Source: Cyanidium caldarium
Lineage: Eukaryota; Rhodophyta; Bangiophyceae; Cyanidiales; Cyanidiaceae
NCBI GenBank assembly: GCA_026184775.1
Contig: JANCYW010000011.1
Location: 310,001-374,000, forward strand
DNA length: 64,000 nucleotides
Direction: 5' to 3'
Each line of letters opens with the position of its first letter. Position 1 is the stretch's first letter. The notes beneath the pieces were generated by a model. The model was not told where the DNA came from, made no database searches, and saw nothing but the letters and a program-made list of their open reading frames with translations. This document shows positions 53,167 to 62,306 of the stretch, piece after piece. A program made the translations under genes and the position numbers.

Positions 53167-54093
53167 TTAGATGGGCGCGGGCGGGACGTCCTGCAGCCAC
53201 TTTCGTAACTGTTGCGACAGACCGGAGGTGTCTGCGGCGTGTTCGGTGAGAAAATCGGTCACGCGTTGGAGTAGTGTCTCGCTGTGTGGGCGGTCGCCGC
53301 GCCGATCCTGATCGAGCACCACGACGTGTAACGGCGGGCGGCTGTGCACCGTCGCGCCCACCGGCTCGTCGATTTCCGCCCGTTGACGGCGGCGCTGGCG
53401 CTGCACTTGCAAGCGCAGGGAGGTGCGAGGTATGGGGGGCGTGGGCGGCAGCGAATCGTGTTCCGAGGAGGATTTGGCTGGTGCGGCATCCGAGGCGGTG
53501 CCCTCTAGCAGCGACTCCGATGGCACGCTGAGGAGGTCGGATTCGGGCAGCGTCTGTTGCGAGGCACCGCGCACCAGGTCCGCCGTGGTGATGGCGGGCG
53601 ATGGCGCCGTCAGGGTCGGTGCCGCCTCTCCATCGTCGGTCCGCTCCGGCTCATCCCACGCGTCGGACTCGGCAATGGGCGGTGCGGTGCGATGTCGCGG
53701 CCGCGACACCGGCGGCGTGCGCGGCGACAACGACGCCGTCCGCCACATCGCCGAGGACGCGGCGTTGTGGGCCGCGGCGATACTGCCAGCGCTCCGTCCG
53801 CTCAGCAGTAACCGCCGCACCGCACCGCCGCTCACGTCGCGCGCCAGTTGATCCAGCACCCGCACCAGCGACCACATAGCAGCGATATCGATGCCGTTGG
53901 CGGAATCTGTAAATTGCTCGTTGACCAGCGTCAGCCACGTGTGACTACCGCCGCTGTCGGGGCTGCCGCGCTCCTTGTTGTGGGCGACGCCGTCGTCGTT
54001 GGCGGACTCCGCACCCTCGAACGCCTCCGAAGGCAGTCGCCGCCCGTCGTTGCGCTCATCCAGCCACGCGTACACGGCCAGCACCGCGCACAT
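53167..54093 (-). CDS. Hypothetical protein, 308 aa
   Basis: I do not recognise this protein. The N terminus is hydrophobic (MCAVLAVYAWL), which may be a signal anchor. Residues about 60-110 look folded (HTWLTLVNEQFTD, then AAMWSLVRVLDQLARDV). From about 110 to 240 it is disordered and rich in Ser, Pro and acidic residues. The last 60 residues contain a basic RLQVQRQRRRQRAE cluster and a helical end (LLQRVTDFLTEHAAD...LSQQLRKWLQD). It is convergent with LSM2, 11 bases apart. Moderate confidence rests on a long open frame of ordinary composition. Confidence 0.5.
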   Translation of the reverse strand: MCAVLAVYAWLDERNDGRRLPSEAFEGAESANDDGVAHNKERGSPDSGGSHTWLTLVNEQFTDSANGIDIAAMWSLVRVLDQLARDVSGGAVRRLLLSGRSAGSIAAAHNAASSAMWRTASLSPRTPPVSRPRHRTAPPIAESDAWDEPERTDDGEAAPTLTAPSPAITTADLVRGASQQTLPESDLLSVPSESLLEGTASDAAPAKSSSEHDSLPPTPPIPRTSLRLQVQRQRRRQRAEIDEPVGATVHSRPPLHVVVLDQDRRGDRPHSETLLQRVTDFLTEHAADTSGLSQQLRKWLQDVPPAPI

Positions 54094-54893
54094 AGGCAGC
54101 GAGACGCGTAGAGCGTGTGCGAGGGCGGCTGAAGCCAGGGAACCGGGAACCCGGGCACCGGTGGAGGAGTTGAAAGCGGGCGCACGCCTGCCCCAGAGAG
54201 AACTTGTGCGACTCGTTGGGAGGACAGACCACCCGAAGGACGACTTTGTAACACCCTCGCGGGAGGCACGCTGAACGGGTCAGCAGACCGGAAACGGGTG
54301 CGCGTCCCCGAAAACGTCGACGAATGCAACGGACGCCCAGGACGGTGGGCGCGATGCGAGAATCGCCAGGCAGGCGTCACGCGGTGCAGGGAGAGGGGAC
54401 ACGGCGGATCGCTAGAGAACGTGAGCCACGTCCGCGGGTTGCAGAGTACGTTCTGTTGCTGGCGTTTATCACGGGGCCAGGCTGTCTTCAAGAACGATGC
54501 CCCCGCAGCAGGGACAAGAGAGATCGTGTACTCCAAGTTTCCAAAGTCTCACGCACCCCCACCTGACCACCCGTATCCTTCTCACACCGACTCACTCCTC
54601 TGGCATGCCCGCGGCGAGCCCCTCGATATGCCAACACCCGCTCCAGCGGATCGCCCACCGCAGTTTCCGCCTCCAGACGCTGACGATGGGCGCCAGCTCG
54701 GCCGCGCTCGTTCTCCGCATCGCACGTTGTCTGGTGCACACTTCTTCCCGGTCAAAGGCCGTCGCCACCACGAAACACTCCCTTATAGGCGTCTGGGGAG
54801 AATCGGGGCCGGCCTCAACCCATCCACCGCCCGGATCCCGCCTCTCCGCCCTTGCTGCCCGCTCGCCTCTCGCTCCCTCGCCGCCCGACAGCC
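54094..54893. other. 800-bp spacer upstream of ATP-citrate lyase B
   Basis: This is the longest stretch without a gene that I can support. Open frames on both strands here have Arg/Pro/Ser-rich composition like random GC-rich DNA. I found no tRNA A/B box, snRNA landmark or repeat. It presumably contains two divergent promoters and a long ACLB leader. Confidence 0.5.
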
Positions 54894-56831
54894 ATGGCGC
54901 TCTTCTCGCGAGACAGCCAAGCGGTGTTTTTCAATTACAAAGCGTCTCCCGTGCAGCGCATGCTCGATTTCGACTATGCCTGCTACCGAGACACGCCCTC
55001 GGTGGCGTGTGTGGTGACGCCCGGGGCGCCGCGTGGCGGTTTCCGCAAGGCGTTCTTCGGGCAGCGCGAGCTGGCGCTGCCCGAGTACGGCAGCATCGGC
55101 GAGGCGTGTGCGGCGCACCCGGGTGCGGATGTGTTTCTGAACTATGCATCGTATCGGTCGGCATTTGCATCGTCTATGCAAGCGCTGCAGACCGATACCA
55201 TTCGGGTGGTGGTGATCATCGCCGAGGGCGTGCCCGAGCGCGACACCAAGCGGCTCATCGCGGCGGCCGCTGCGGGCGGCAAGATCATCATCGGTCCGGC
55301 CACCGTCGGTGCCATCCAAGCCGGGGCGTTCAAAGTGGGCGATGCCGCCGGCACCCTGGAGAATATCCTGCAGTGCCGGTTGCACCGGGCGGGCTCGGTG
55401 GGGTTCGTGTCCAAATCCGGCGGCCTCTCCAACGAGATGTATCACGTGTTGTCGCGCGTCACCGACGGCATATACGAGGGTGTCGCGGTCGGCGGGGACA
55501 CGTACCCAGGCAGCACCCTGGCTGACCACGTGTTGCGCTTCCAGCGCATCCCGCAGGTGAAGTTGGTGGTGCTGCTGGGCGAGCTGGGCGGCACCGACGA
55601 GTTGCAGGTGGCTGCGGCGATGCGGGACGGGCGGGTGCACAAGCCGCTGGTGGCGTGGGTGAGCGGCACCTGTGCCACGCGCTTTCACGCCGCCGAGGTG
55701 CAGTTTGGGCATGCGGGCGCCAAATCGGAGGCGGACCGGGCGGACGAATCGGCGGCGGCCAAGAATCGGCTGCTGCGAGAAGCGGGCGCGCTGGTGCCCA
55801 CCAGTTTCGAGACGCTGCCGGCGTTGGTCGGCGACGCCTTTCGCAAGTTGCAGCTACCGCCGGTGCCCGAACGCGAACCGCGGGCGCTACCGATGGACTT
55901 TCACGCCGCGGTGCAGACGGGTCAGCTGCGCAAGGCCACCAACATGGTGTGCACCGTGTCAGACGACCGCGGCGAGGAAGTCACATATGCCGGCACGCCC
56001 ATGAGCACACTGATCGCCGAGCAGTACGGTATCGGCGACGTGATCTCGTTGTTGTGGTTCAAGCGGCGGCTGCCGCCGTGGGCGGTGCGCTTCATCGAAA
56101 TGTGCATCGTGGTGGCCGCCGATCACGGACCGTGCGTCAGCGGCGCGCACAACGCCATCGTGGCGGCGCGCGCCGGCAAGGACGTGGTGTCGAGTCTGTG
56201 CTCGGGCCTGCTGACCATCGGGCCGCGTTTTGGCGGCGCCATCGACGACGCCGCGCTGAACTTCATGCGCGGTGCCGATGAGCACATTCCGCCCGACGAA
56301 TTCGTCGAGTCGATGAAGCGCGCGGGCCGGCGGGTGGAGGGCATCGGGCACCGCATCAAGTCGGCCGAATGTCGGGACAGTCGGGTGGAGCTGTTGTCGG
56401 CGTACGCGCATCAGCGCTTTCCCTCCACGCGGTATTTGGAGTATGCGCAGCAGGTGGAGGCGTACACGCTGCAAAAATCCACCAATTTGGTGCTGAACAT
56501 CGACGGATGCATCGGGGCGCTGTTCGCGGATTTACTCAGCGGCGCCGCCGACACCCTGTTCGACGGTGCGCACCTGGATGAGCACGAGCGCAGCCAGGCG
56601 GTGCGCTCCATTATCGAACTCGGAGCGCTCAACGGGCTGTTCGTGGTGGCGCGGTCGATCGGGCTGATCGGACACGTGATCGACCAGCGCCGGATGAAGC
56701 AGCCGCTGTATCGGCATCCGTGGGATGACGTGTTGTACGCGCAAGATGATCTGGCGCCGACGCTGCGCCGCCAGCCCAGCATGATCGGTGCGGCGGCGAA
56801 TGCGCCGGCGGGGAAGCGCGTCGACGGTTGA
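54894..56831 (+). CDS. ACLB: ATP-citrate lyase subunit B
   Basis: ACL makes cytosolic acetyl-CoA and oxaloacetate from citrate, CoA and ATP. The 645-residue product matches the B subunit of the two-subunit enzyme used by plants and several algae (animals fuse A and B). It has a CoA-ligase-like N-terminal half with FNYKASPVQRMLDFDY and the phosphohistidine loop EVQFGHAGA, with His at about 273. A citrate-synthase-like C-terminal half follows (ADHGPCVSGAHN, GPRFGGAIDDAA, GIGHRIKSAECRD). The catalytic segments look complete. ATG 54894 precedes the conserved start. The A subunit is not in this window. Confidence 0.97.
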   Translation: MALFSRDSQAVFFNYKASPVQRMLDFDYACYRDTPSVACVVTPGAPRGGFRKAFFGQRELALPEYGSIGEACAAHPGADVFLNYASYRSAFASSMQALQTDTIRVVVIIAEGVPERDTKRLIAAAAAGGKIIIGPATVGAIQAGAFKVGDAAGTLENILQCRLHRAGSVGFVSKSGGLSNEMYHVLSRVTDGIYEGVAVGGDTYPGSTLADHVLRFQRIPQVKLVVLLGELGGTDELQVAAAMRDGRVHKPLVAWVSGTCATRFHAAEVQFGHAGAKSEADRADESAAAKNRLLREAGALVPTSFETLPALVGDAFRKLQLPPVPEREPRALPMDFHAAVQTGQLRKATNMVCTVSDDRGEEVTYAGTPMSTLIAEQYGIGDVISLLWFKRRLPPWAVRFIEMCIVVAADHGPCVSGAHNAIVAARAGKDVVSSLCSGLLTIGPRFGGAIDDAALNFMRGADEHIPPDEFVESMKRAGRRVEGIGHRIKSAECRDSRVELLSAYAHQRFPSTRYLEYAQQVEAYTLQKSTNLVLNIDGCIGALFADLLSGAADTLFDGAHLDEHERSQAVRSIIELGALNGLFVVARSIGLIGHVIDQRRMKQPLYRHPWDDVLYAQDDLAPTLRRQPSMIGAAANAPAGKRVDG

Positions 56832-56860
56832 TTCTCCCGTACGACCCGCCACCCGGCCCA

Positions 56861-58873
56861 CTACAACCCGCGTAACAATTCCTCCTCGTCCACTGCCCGT
56901 TGCGAAGTCAAATCCTTGATGTAGATCTTGGAGTTGCGCGAGTAGTTATAGTGCGCGCGTTTGGTCGCCGGTAGGTCGTCTACGGTGCCCTCGCGGAACC
57001 CGCGCTCCAGGAACCAGTGGAAGGCGCGCACGCTCAGGATGAACAGCCGCTGGATGCCGCGCGAGAGCGAGCGCCGCTCCAAGAACCCTAGCATGGCGTC
57101 GCCTTTGCCGCGCCCGCGGTATTGCGGGCTCACCACGAAGCAGCCGATCTCGGCCACGCGGTCGTCGTCGTACGGCACCAGCGCGGCGCACGCGGTGACC
57201 ATGCCGTCGCGTACCACCACCACAAAGTGGTCGATCTCGCTCTCCAGCGTCTCACGCGAGCGCGCCACCAGCACGCCCTCGTCCACCAGCGGTTGAATCA
57301 GTTCCAGAACGCCGGACACGTCGGATATCTTGGCGCTGCGGATGCCCTCGTAAATGTCCCGACTGATCATCAGCCCGAGGCCGTCACGCGTGAACAGTTC
57401 GGTGAGGATGGCGCCGCTGAAATGCATGTTGATGAGGTGCGCGCGGATCACGTTGGCCTTGAGCGCCTTGACGCTCTCCATCAGGTACATGTAGAAGAGC
57501 GGCGGCGGAGGCGGTGACTGGACCGCCGCCTGCGGGTCGTGCAGCGCCCGTTCATTCCGCGCCTTCTGCAGGCGCAGGAATTCGGTAGCCGCCGCCAACG
57601 GCACATTGTGCATTACCGTGTCCGATTGCAGGTCCACCAGCATCTCGCCCTCGGTCATGAAGATCAGCTTGTCCGCTTTCAACTGCGCGGCGCACGAACT
57701 GGCCACTTCCTCGCTCTGGCAATTGAACAGTGCCCCGCTGGGCGCAAACCCGATGTTGCTCAACACCACGATGTCGCCCTCGTCGAGGCGCCGCCCGATC
57801 TTGTGCACGTCCACTTTGCGCACGCGTCCGGTGTAACCGAAATCGACCCCGTCCACCACCCCGATCGGTTGGGCGGTGAAAAAGTTGCCCGACACCACGT
57901 TGGGCGTGCGCAACGATACGCTGTTGCTGGGCCGGCGCTGCAGCGCGCTCTCCATCTCGAAACGCACGTGCCCGCTCGCCTGCAACACCGCCTCCATCAC
58001 CTGCGGCGTGCTGATGCGCAGGCCGCCGGCGAACACGGGCTGGATGCTGCTGCGTCGCAAGTTGCGGTCGATCTGCGGGCGCGAACCGCCCACCAGCACC
58101 ACCCGTACGCCCAGGTTCTTCACCAGGGCCACGTCCTGCATGAACGCGTCGAACATCGGCCGGTGCAGCAGCAGCTGGCCGGGCACGTGAATCACGAACG
58201 TCTTGCCGCGATGGTAGTGAATGTAGGGCGAGCAGTTGCGGAAGAAGTCCACAAACGTGGACGCGGCCCGAAGGTATACGCTGCCGTTGCCGGCTGATGG
58301 GGATGCAGCAGGGGCCGCGGCGGGTGCAGCGGCCACCGCATCTTGCTTCATCTGTTGTTGCTGGGCATGTCGCCGCCTCACCGACAAGTATTTGGCGTCG
58401 GCCTCTTCGGCCGTCACCCATGACAGGTGTGCCGATGAAAAGTTCAGAATGGGCGACTCGTACATCATCGCCTCCTCTCGCGGCAGGTCCGTGCTGAGCA
58501 GCAGCGCGCTGTTGCCGTTCTCGCCCACCGCGGCGCTGGAAGTGGTGAGCGTGTCGCCGCCTCCTTTATCCAGCATGATGACCGGCATAGCGTTGGTCAC
58601 CTCAGAGCCCATATTCAGCGGCGGACGTGTCGAGTGGGCGTCCAGCCCGGGCTGCCCCTCCCCATCCTCCCTGGCAGACGCCTGCCATCGAAACCAGGCC
58701 CGCCGTCCACGAACAGGGATATACGGGTAACAGGAAGCAGAGCGCCTGTTCCCGGAAGAGTGCCGCTGTTCCTCGCGCCGTGACCGCGTCCCGGAACGCT
58801 GTGCGCCCGAGCTGCAACCGCCCACAAAGCCCACACCGCCGCGACGAACACCAACCACGGGCGTCCTACCCAT
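56861..58873 (-). CDS. NAGS: N-acetylglutamate synthase (ArgA-type)
   Basis: NAGS makes N-acetylglutamate from glutamate and acetyl-CoA, the first step of arginine synthesis. The 670-residue product has an amino-acid-kinase-like domain (about 190-420, starting FVDFFRNCSPYIHYHRGKTFV in pieces) and a C-terminal GNAT domain (about 520-650, with CFVVSPQYRGRGKGDAMLGFLE). This is the ArgA architecture of bacteria and plants. The first ~87 residues from ATG 58873 are Arg/Ser/Gly-rich and acid-poor, which suits a plastid transit peptide; ATG 58612 would start without it. It is convergent with ACLB, 29 bases apart. Confidence 0.95.
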   Translation of the reverse strand: MGRTPVVGVRRGGVGFVGGCSSGAQRSGTRSRREEQRHSSGNRRSASCYPYIPVRGRRAWFRWQASAREDGEGQPGLDAHSTRPPLNMGSEVTNAMPVIMLDKGGGDTLTTSSAAVGENGNSALLLSTDLPREEAMMYESPILNFSSAHLSWVTAEEADAKYLSVRRRHAQQQQMKQDAVAAAPAAAPAASPSAGNGSVYLRAASTFVDFFRNCSPYIHYHRGKTFVIHVPGQLLLHRPMFDAFMQDVALVKNLGVRVVLVGGSRPQIDRNLRRSSIQPVFAGGLRISTPQVMEAVLQASGHVRFEMESALQRRPSNSVSLRTPNVVSGNFFTAQPIGVVDGVDFGYTGRVRKVDVHKIGRRLDEGDIVVLSNIGFAPSGALFNCQSEEVASSCAAQLKADKLIFMTEGEMLVDLQSDTVMHNVPLAAATEFLRLQKARNERALHDPQAAVQSPPPPPLFYMYLMESVKALKANVIRAHLINMHFSGAILTELFTRDGLGLMISRDIYEGIRSAKISDVSGVLELIQPLVDEGVLVARSRETLESEIDHFVVVVRDGMVTACAALVPYDDDRVAEIGCFVVSPQYRGRGKGDAMLGFLERRSLSRGIQRLFILSVRAFHWFLERGFREGTVDDLPATKRAHYNYSRNSKIYIKDLTSQRAVDEEELLRGL

Positions 58874-59217
58874 GTCCACCCTCGCCGCACCCAACCCTGA
58901 CTTCACCCCATTTCCATACACCTCCTCCCATTCCATATGTGCAAAGCGGGACTGGGAATTCCCGGTCAGGCGCCCCCGAACCACGGAGGAGGGAGGTGTG
59001 CGGCCCGGCCGTTCGACCGATCCTACAATCCCAACCGCGCGCGCCCGTCCTCTGTCTGTGCGTGTTGCACATCTGCCACAGATGCGCCATCCGCCGGGCC
59101 GGGGGATCGCGCGCCGAGGGTTCGGTGCGTCGGACACGCTGCAGAGCGGACTGCCAAACGCGGTAGCGATCGGGTCGCCGCATCGCCTCCTTGCCGATCT
59201 GCCTGGATGGGCAGGGA
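58874..59217. other. Divergent NAGS / cis-prenyltransferase spacer
   Basis: No gene or RNA signature is seen. In-frame ATGs of NAGS farther upstream (one near 58938) leave its exact boundary open. Confidence 0.45.
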
Positions 59218-60312
59218 ATGGGGCGGATGGGTGAGGATGCTGGACAGGAGTCCTCATGGAGTTTTCGGTTGGTGGAATGGCTGCGTCGGCGAGTGTTGGC
59301 GGTCATGAAACCGTACGCCCCGTCGCACGTGGCCATCATCATGGATGGCAACCGACGGTGGGCGCGGCAGCGGTGTCTCGCGGCGTACGCCGGGCATCCG
59401 CGGGGGTCGCGCAAACTGACCGAAGCGGCCGAGTGGTGTGCGGCGGCCGGGGTGGAGACGCTGACGGTGTACGCTTTTTCGGTGGACAATTTCCGACGTT
59501 CGCCGGACGAAGTAGAGGCGCTGATGCGGTTGGCGCGGGACAAGTTTGCCGAATGGCTGCACGAGCGACGGCAGCGAGGGGATGGTGTGATGGTGGGGGC
59601 GGCGGGCGGGCAGCGAGCGGTGCGGGTGCGGGTGATAGGCCAGTTGCCGTTGTTGCCGCCGACCGTCCGTCGGTTGGCCGAGGAGATCAATGCCGCGGAC
59701 GCGCAGAGCGAGTGGGCGACGGCGAAAACGCCGGCACTGCGATTGAACGTCTGTGTGGCGTATGACGCAGTGGCGGATGTGGAGCAGGCAGTGCGACGGG
59801 TGCGGGCGGGGCTGCACGCCGGCCTGTTGCAACCGTCCGACGTGGATGCCGAGCTGATCAGCGCCCTGATGGGCAATGCGGATCCAGCGATCGGCGAACT
59901 GAGCGCAAGAGCGCGCAGTGCTCAAGTGTCGTTGCTGATTCGCACCTCCGCCGAACCGCGGTTGTCCAGTTTCCTCCTGTGGCAGACGTGCGCGGTGCCG
60001 ACGAGCGAGTCAGACGGCAGCAGTGACGAGACGTGCGTGGCGTTGGTGCGAGCGCTGTGGCCCGACTTTGGCTGGTGGGATTTCGTGTTGGTGCTGGTGT
60101 GGTATGCGTGGCGGACACTGTGGCGGACACGGAAATCAGGTGAGAAGCGCCCACCCGCCCGCGAGGCGCAGCGGGTGGAGCGGTTCTTGTGTTGGTGTGA
60201 TGCCAACGATGCCATGGCCCGCAAGACCTATGTAAGTGGTACCGAAGCGAACGGAGACGGTGGGTGCAACGAGAGAGGCGGGAATACGTTCGTCGAGGGA
60301 TATTCAGTGTAA
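59218..60312 (+). CDS. Cis-prenyltransferase (dehydrodolichyl diphosphate synthase)
   Basis: This enzyme extends allylic diphosphates with cis isoprene units to make the dolichol precursor or similar polyprenols. The 364-residue product has the catalytic IIMDGNRRWA segment (Asp at about 43), the GHPRGSRKL diphosphate-binding region, TVYAFSVDNFRR, and the C-terminal IRTSAEPRLSSFLLWQ signature. An insertion of about 25 residues separates the last two conserved regions, and the C-terminal 90 residues contain a hydrophobic, Trp-rich segment (WWDFVLVLVWYAW). The final RxG motif of NgBR-type complexes is not evident. ATG 59218 is the first in frame; upstream there is only TTG. Confidence 0.93.
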   Translation: MGRMGEDAGQESSWSFRLVEWLRRRVLAVMKPYAPSHVAIIMDGNRRWARQRCLAAYAGHPRGSRKLTEAAEWCAAAGVETLTVYAFSVDNFRRSPDEVEALMRLARDKFAEWLHERRQRGDGVMVGAAGGQRAVRVRVIGQLPLLPPTVRRLAEEINAADAQSEWATAKTPALRLNVCVAYDAVADVEQAVRRVRAGLHAGLLQPSDVDAELISALMGNADPAIGELSARARSAQVSLLIRTSAEPRLSSFLLWQTCAVPTSESDGSSDETCVALVRALWPDFGWWDFVLVLVWYAWRTLWRTRKSGEKRPPAREAQRVERFLCWCDANDAMARKTYVSGTEANGDGGCNERGGNTFVEGYSV

Positions 60313-60531
60313 AGTAGGTCTTCATTTCGTCGGCAGGGAAAGCGGTGGGGAGGCGCGTCCGTCACCCGACCCTCCGCACTCTGTCGTGCTCGCGCGGGTG
60401 TCCCCCGTCGGGTCACTTCAGGCACTCGCACGGTCTCCTCCACGGTGAGACACGCATCGGCGGCGGTCGCTGGCTCGCCGGATCTCGCTCTCGCGGGGGG
60501 TTTGAAATCCCGCGCGCGATTCCGCTGTCTG

Positions 60532-60569
60532 GCCCGGTGCCGCGACGTTGTCGTGTCGCGGCGTCGGGC
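60532..60569 (+). other. Strong 13-bp hairpin upstream of the coiled-coil gene
   Basis: A 5-bp outer stem (GCCCG/CGGGC), a symmetric GT/GT internal loop, an 8-bp inner stem (GCCGCGAC/GTCGCGGC) and an 8-base loop make a stable hairpin. It ends 33 bases before the ATG at 60603. Confidence 0.75.
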
Positions 60570-60602
60570 ACGCCCGCGCCCCCGTAGAATGAAACGCTTG
60601 CC

Positions 60603-61676
60603 ATGGGCACGAAACGGCGGAACACCAGAGAGTATGCGCCGCTGGAGAAATCCACTGAGTGGATCACACCGGAGCGGCCGGTCGCGGAGGGAAACGCCGC
60701 CGCACGAGGGACGTGGGGCGAGGGCAGCGCGGGAACCATCGCGACCCCGCTGACCATCGCGTACCGCGCGGGCAGCTTCCGGGACGCGAAGGGCAAACGC
60801 GGGTGGAAGAAGAAATGGGGACGGAAAAAGGGTGCAGTGACGTCGAGCGGACGGCTGGCCCGCGGGGTGAGTGAGGGCGGTTGGGCCGGTCCGTACTGCC
60901 TGCTGATGGGTATGCCGCCGCCGCCGCCGCCGCCGCCGTTTCCCAGGCCGTCCGCCGATCATGGCACTCCAACGGGTCATTCGGTCAGGCGGGAGGCACC
61001 CGCGTGGGCGCATTACCGACGACGCGGATCGTGGGACACCCCGTGGCCGCTGCACAAGGCCTCCGCGACGCGCACCCCGGAGGCGCCGACGGTCACCCGA
61101 AGCGACGGCGACGCCAAAGCCGCGGCGACGCGAAAGACACCGAGTCGTTCGCGTGGAACCTCCAGTCCGTGGCGGCCGACACCGGGCACCGAGAGTCATC
61201 AGGTCGCGTCCGCTGAGGCGGTGTGGGCAACGGGTTGCGAGACCGAAATGGGGAATTTAGACGGGGAACACGCGGACGCAATACCGCTGGAGACATTGCC
61301 GGGCGGCCGACGACGCGGGCATCGTCGCACCGGCAGCATCGTGTATTTCCAGAGCACCGGCGCCGCTCGAAAGCCGACGATGCCGATGCAGCCGGCCGAG
61401 GATGTGGCTTCGGACAGTGGCGCTCGCGTTGCCGCCTTGGCGGACGCCACCAATCGCGCACCGGTCAGAGCGGCGCGTGCCAAAGGCTTGTCGCCCAAAA
61501 CTGGCCGCCCATCCCCCGAGCGGCTGCATCACCACACCGAGGAGTTGCTGCTGGAGAATGCGCGCTTTCTCGCCGAGCACATTCGGCACCTAGAGACGCG
61601 CATCGCAGCGCTGGAGCAGGAGAATCGGTCGCTGCACGCCCGACAGGCGCACGTGCCCTCCTCGAATGCCTCGTAG
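60603..61676 (+). CDS. Basic protein with C-terminal coiled coil, 357 aa
   Basis: I do not recognise this protein. It is Arg/Lys/Ser/Pro-rich, with a basic KGKRGWKKKWGRKK cluster (about residues 60-75) and a Pro8 run from a CCG repeat at 60915-60938. Near the C terminus is a convincing coiled coil (HHTEELLLENARFLAEHIRHLE, continuing through IAALEQENRSL, about 305-350). The coiled coil supports the plus strand over a competing minus-strand frame at 60228-61199. The N-terminal two thirds look disordered, suggesting a nuclear or RNA/DNA-binding role, but that is only inference. Confidence 0.55.
   Translation: MGTKRRNTREYAPLEKSTEWITPERPVAEGNAAARGTWGEGSAGTIATPLTIAYRAGSFRDAKGKRGWKKKWGRKKGAVTSSGRLARGVSEGGWAGPYCLLMGMPPPPPPPPFPRPSADHGTPTGHSVRREAPAWAHYRRRGSWDTPWPLHKASATRTPEAPTVTRSDGDAKAAATRKTPSRSRGTSSPWRPTPGTESHQVASAEAVWATGCETEMGNLDGEHADAIPLETLPGGRRRGHRRTGSIVYFQSTGAARKPTMPMQPAEDVASDSGARVAALADATNRAPVRAARAKGLSPKTGRPSPERLHHHTEELLLENARFLAEHIRHLETRIAALEQENRSLHARQAHVPSSNAS
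60915..60938 (+). repeat. (CCG)8 polyproline tract
   Basis: Eight CCG codons encode Pro8 in the basic coiled-coil protein. Confidence 0.9.
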
Positions 61677-61776
61677 CGCTCACGCCCCCGAAAACAACCC
61701 ATGCGCAAGGCGCTTCCGCCTCGATTCATTCGCTCTGCTCCACGCTGTATCCTTCCCCCACCTCGTATCCCGCGGT

Positions 61777-62007
61777 TCACAAGTGGGGCTCCTCGAATGC
61801 CGGGACCACCGGCTGACTTCGCTCTCGCGGCTCTGGCGGCGTCTTGGCCTCTTGAATCTTCTCTCGCAGCACTTGCGTTAACCGCTTCAGTTCCTGAGCG
61901 TGTTGTCGTGCCCGCACCCCGGCGGCCTTGTTGCCCTTCTCGAAAAACTTGCCGGCCTCGCGCCCGAGTGCCTCGACGCACTCGCGCAATTCGTCTAAAG
62001 TGTCCAT
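61777..62007 (-). CDS. Hc1 / bacterial histone-H1-like small protein
   Basis: A 76-residue protein. Residues 1-58 (MDTLDELRECVEALGREAGKF, then FFEKGNKAAGVRARQHAQELKRLTQVLREKIQEAK in pieces) match the short histone-H1-like Hc1 family known from Chlamydiae and Bacteroidetes, whose hallmark is the KGNKAAG.R.R segment between two helices. Chlamydial Hc1 compacts the chromosome; the role of the short versions is not established. Here the C-terminal basic tail is replaced by a short Pro/Glu stretch, so strong DNA condensation is doubtful. The start is ATG 62007; ATG 62028 is possible. Confidence 0.7.
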   Translation of the reverse strand: MDTLDELRECVEALGREAGKFFEKGNKAAGVRARQHAQELKRLTQVLREKIQEAKTPPEPRERSQPVVPAFEEPHL

Positions 62008-62306
62008 GAGGTTCGTGCAGAGAAGCACGAAGAGGGATGGAGAATGGAAGAAGAAAGGCGAGGTGTGTAGGGAGAGAGGCTGGTGGCGTGCGCTGTGTCC
62101 TGCGTTTATCCGGCGAGCAGCCGCGTGCGCAGCGGGGTGGCCCTGCGGCAGGGCAGTGGGGCGGAACCGGTTTTCGCGTCAAATTCAAATTGCGCGCGGG
62201 ACCGTCGGGAAGTGTCGCAGCGGGCAACCTCAACACACGAGTCCACCGCCGCTCTCGTGGAACGCCCTGGGGAAGGTCCTGCGGGTGCTCGAGGAAAAAC
62301 AGCCCC

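Noticed and set aside
54298-55017. Plus-strand frame of about 239 codons upstream of ACLB
   Set aside because: Pro/Arg/Ser-rich without a domain; it overlaps the start of ACLB in another frame and looks like random GC-rich sequence.
60493-60515. TTTGAAATC stretch resembling a tRNA B box
   Set aside because: The loop would be 11 bases and no A box or acceptor pairing is present.
60228-61199. Minus-strand open frame overlapping the cis-prenyltransferase end and the basic coiled-coil gene
   Set aside because: Arg/Pro-rich composition without any domain; the plus-strand frame ends in a credible coiled coil.
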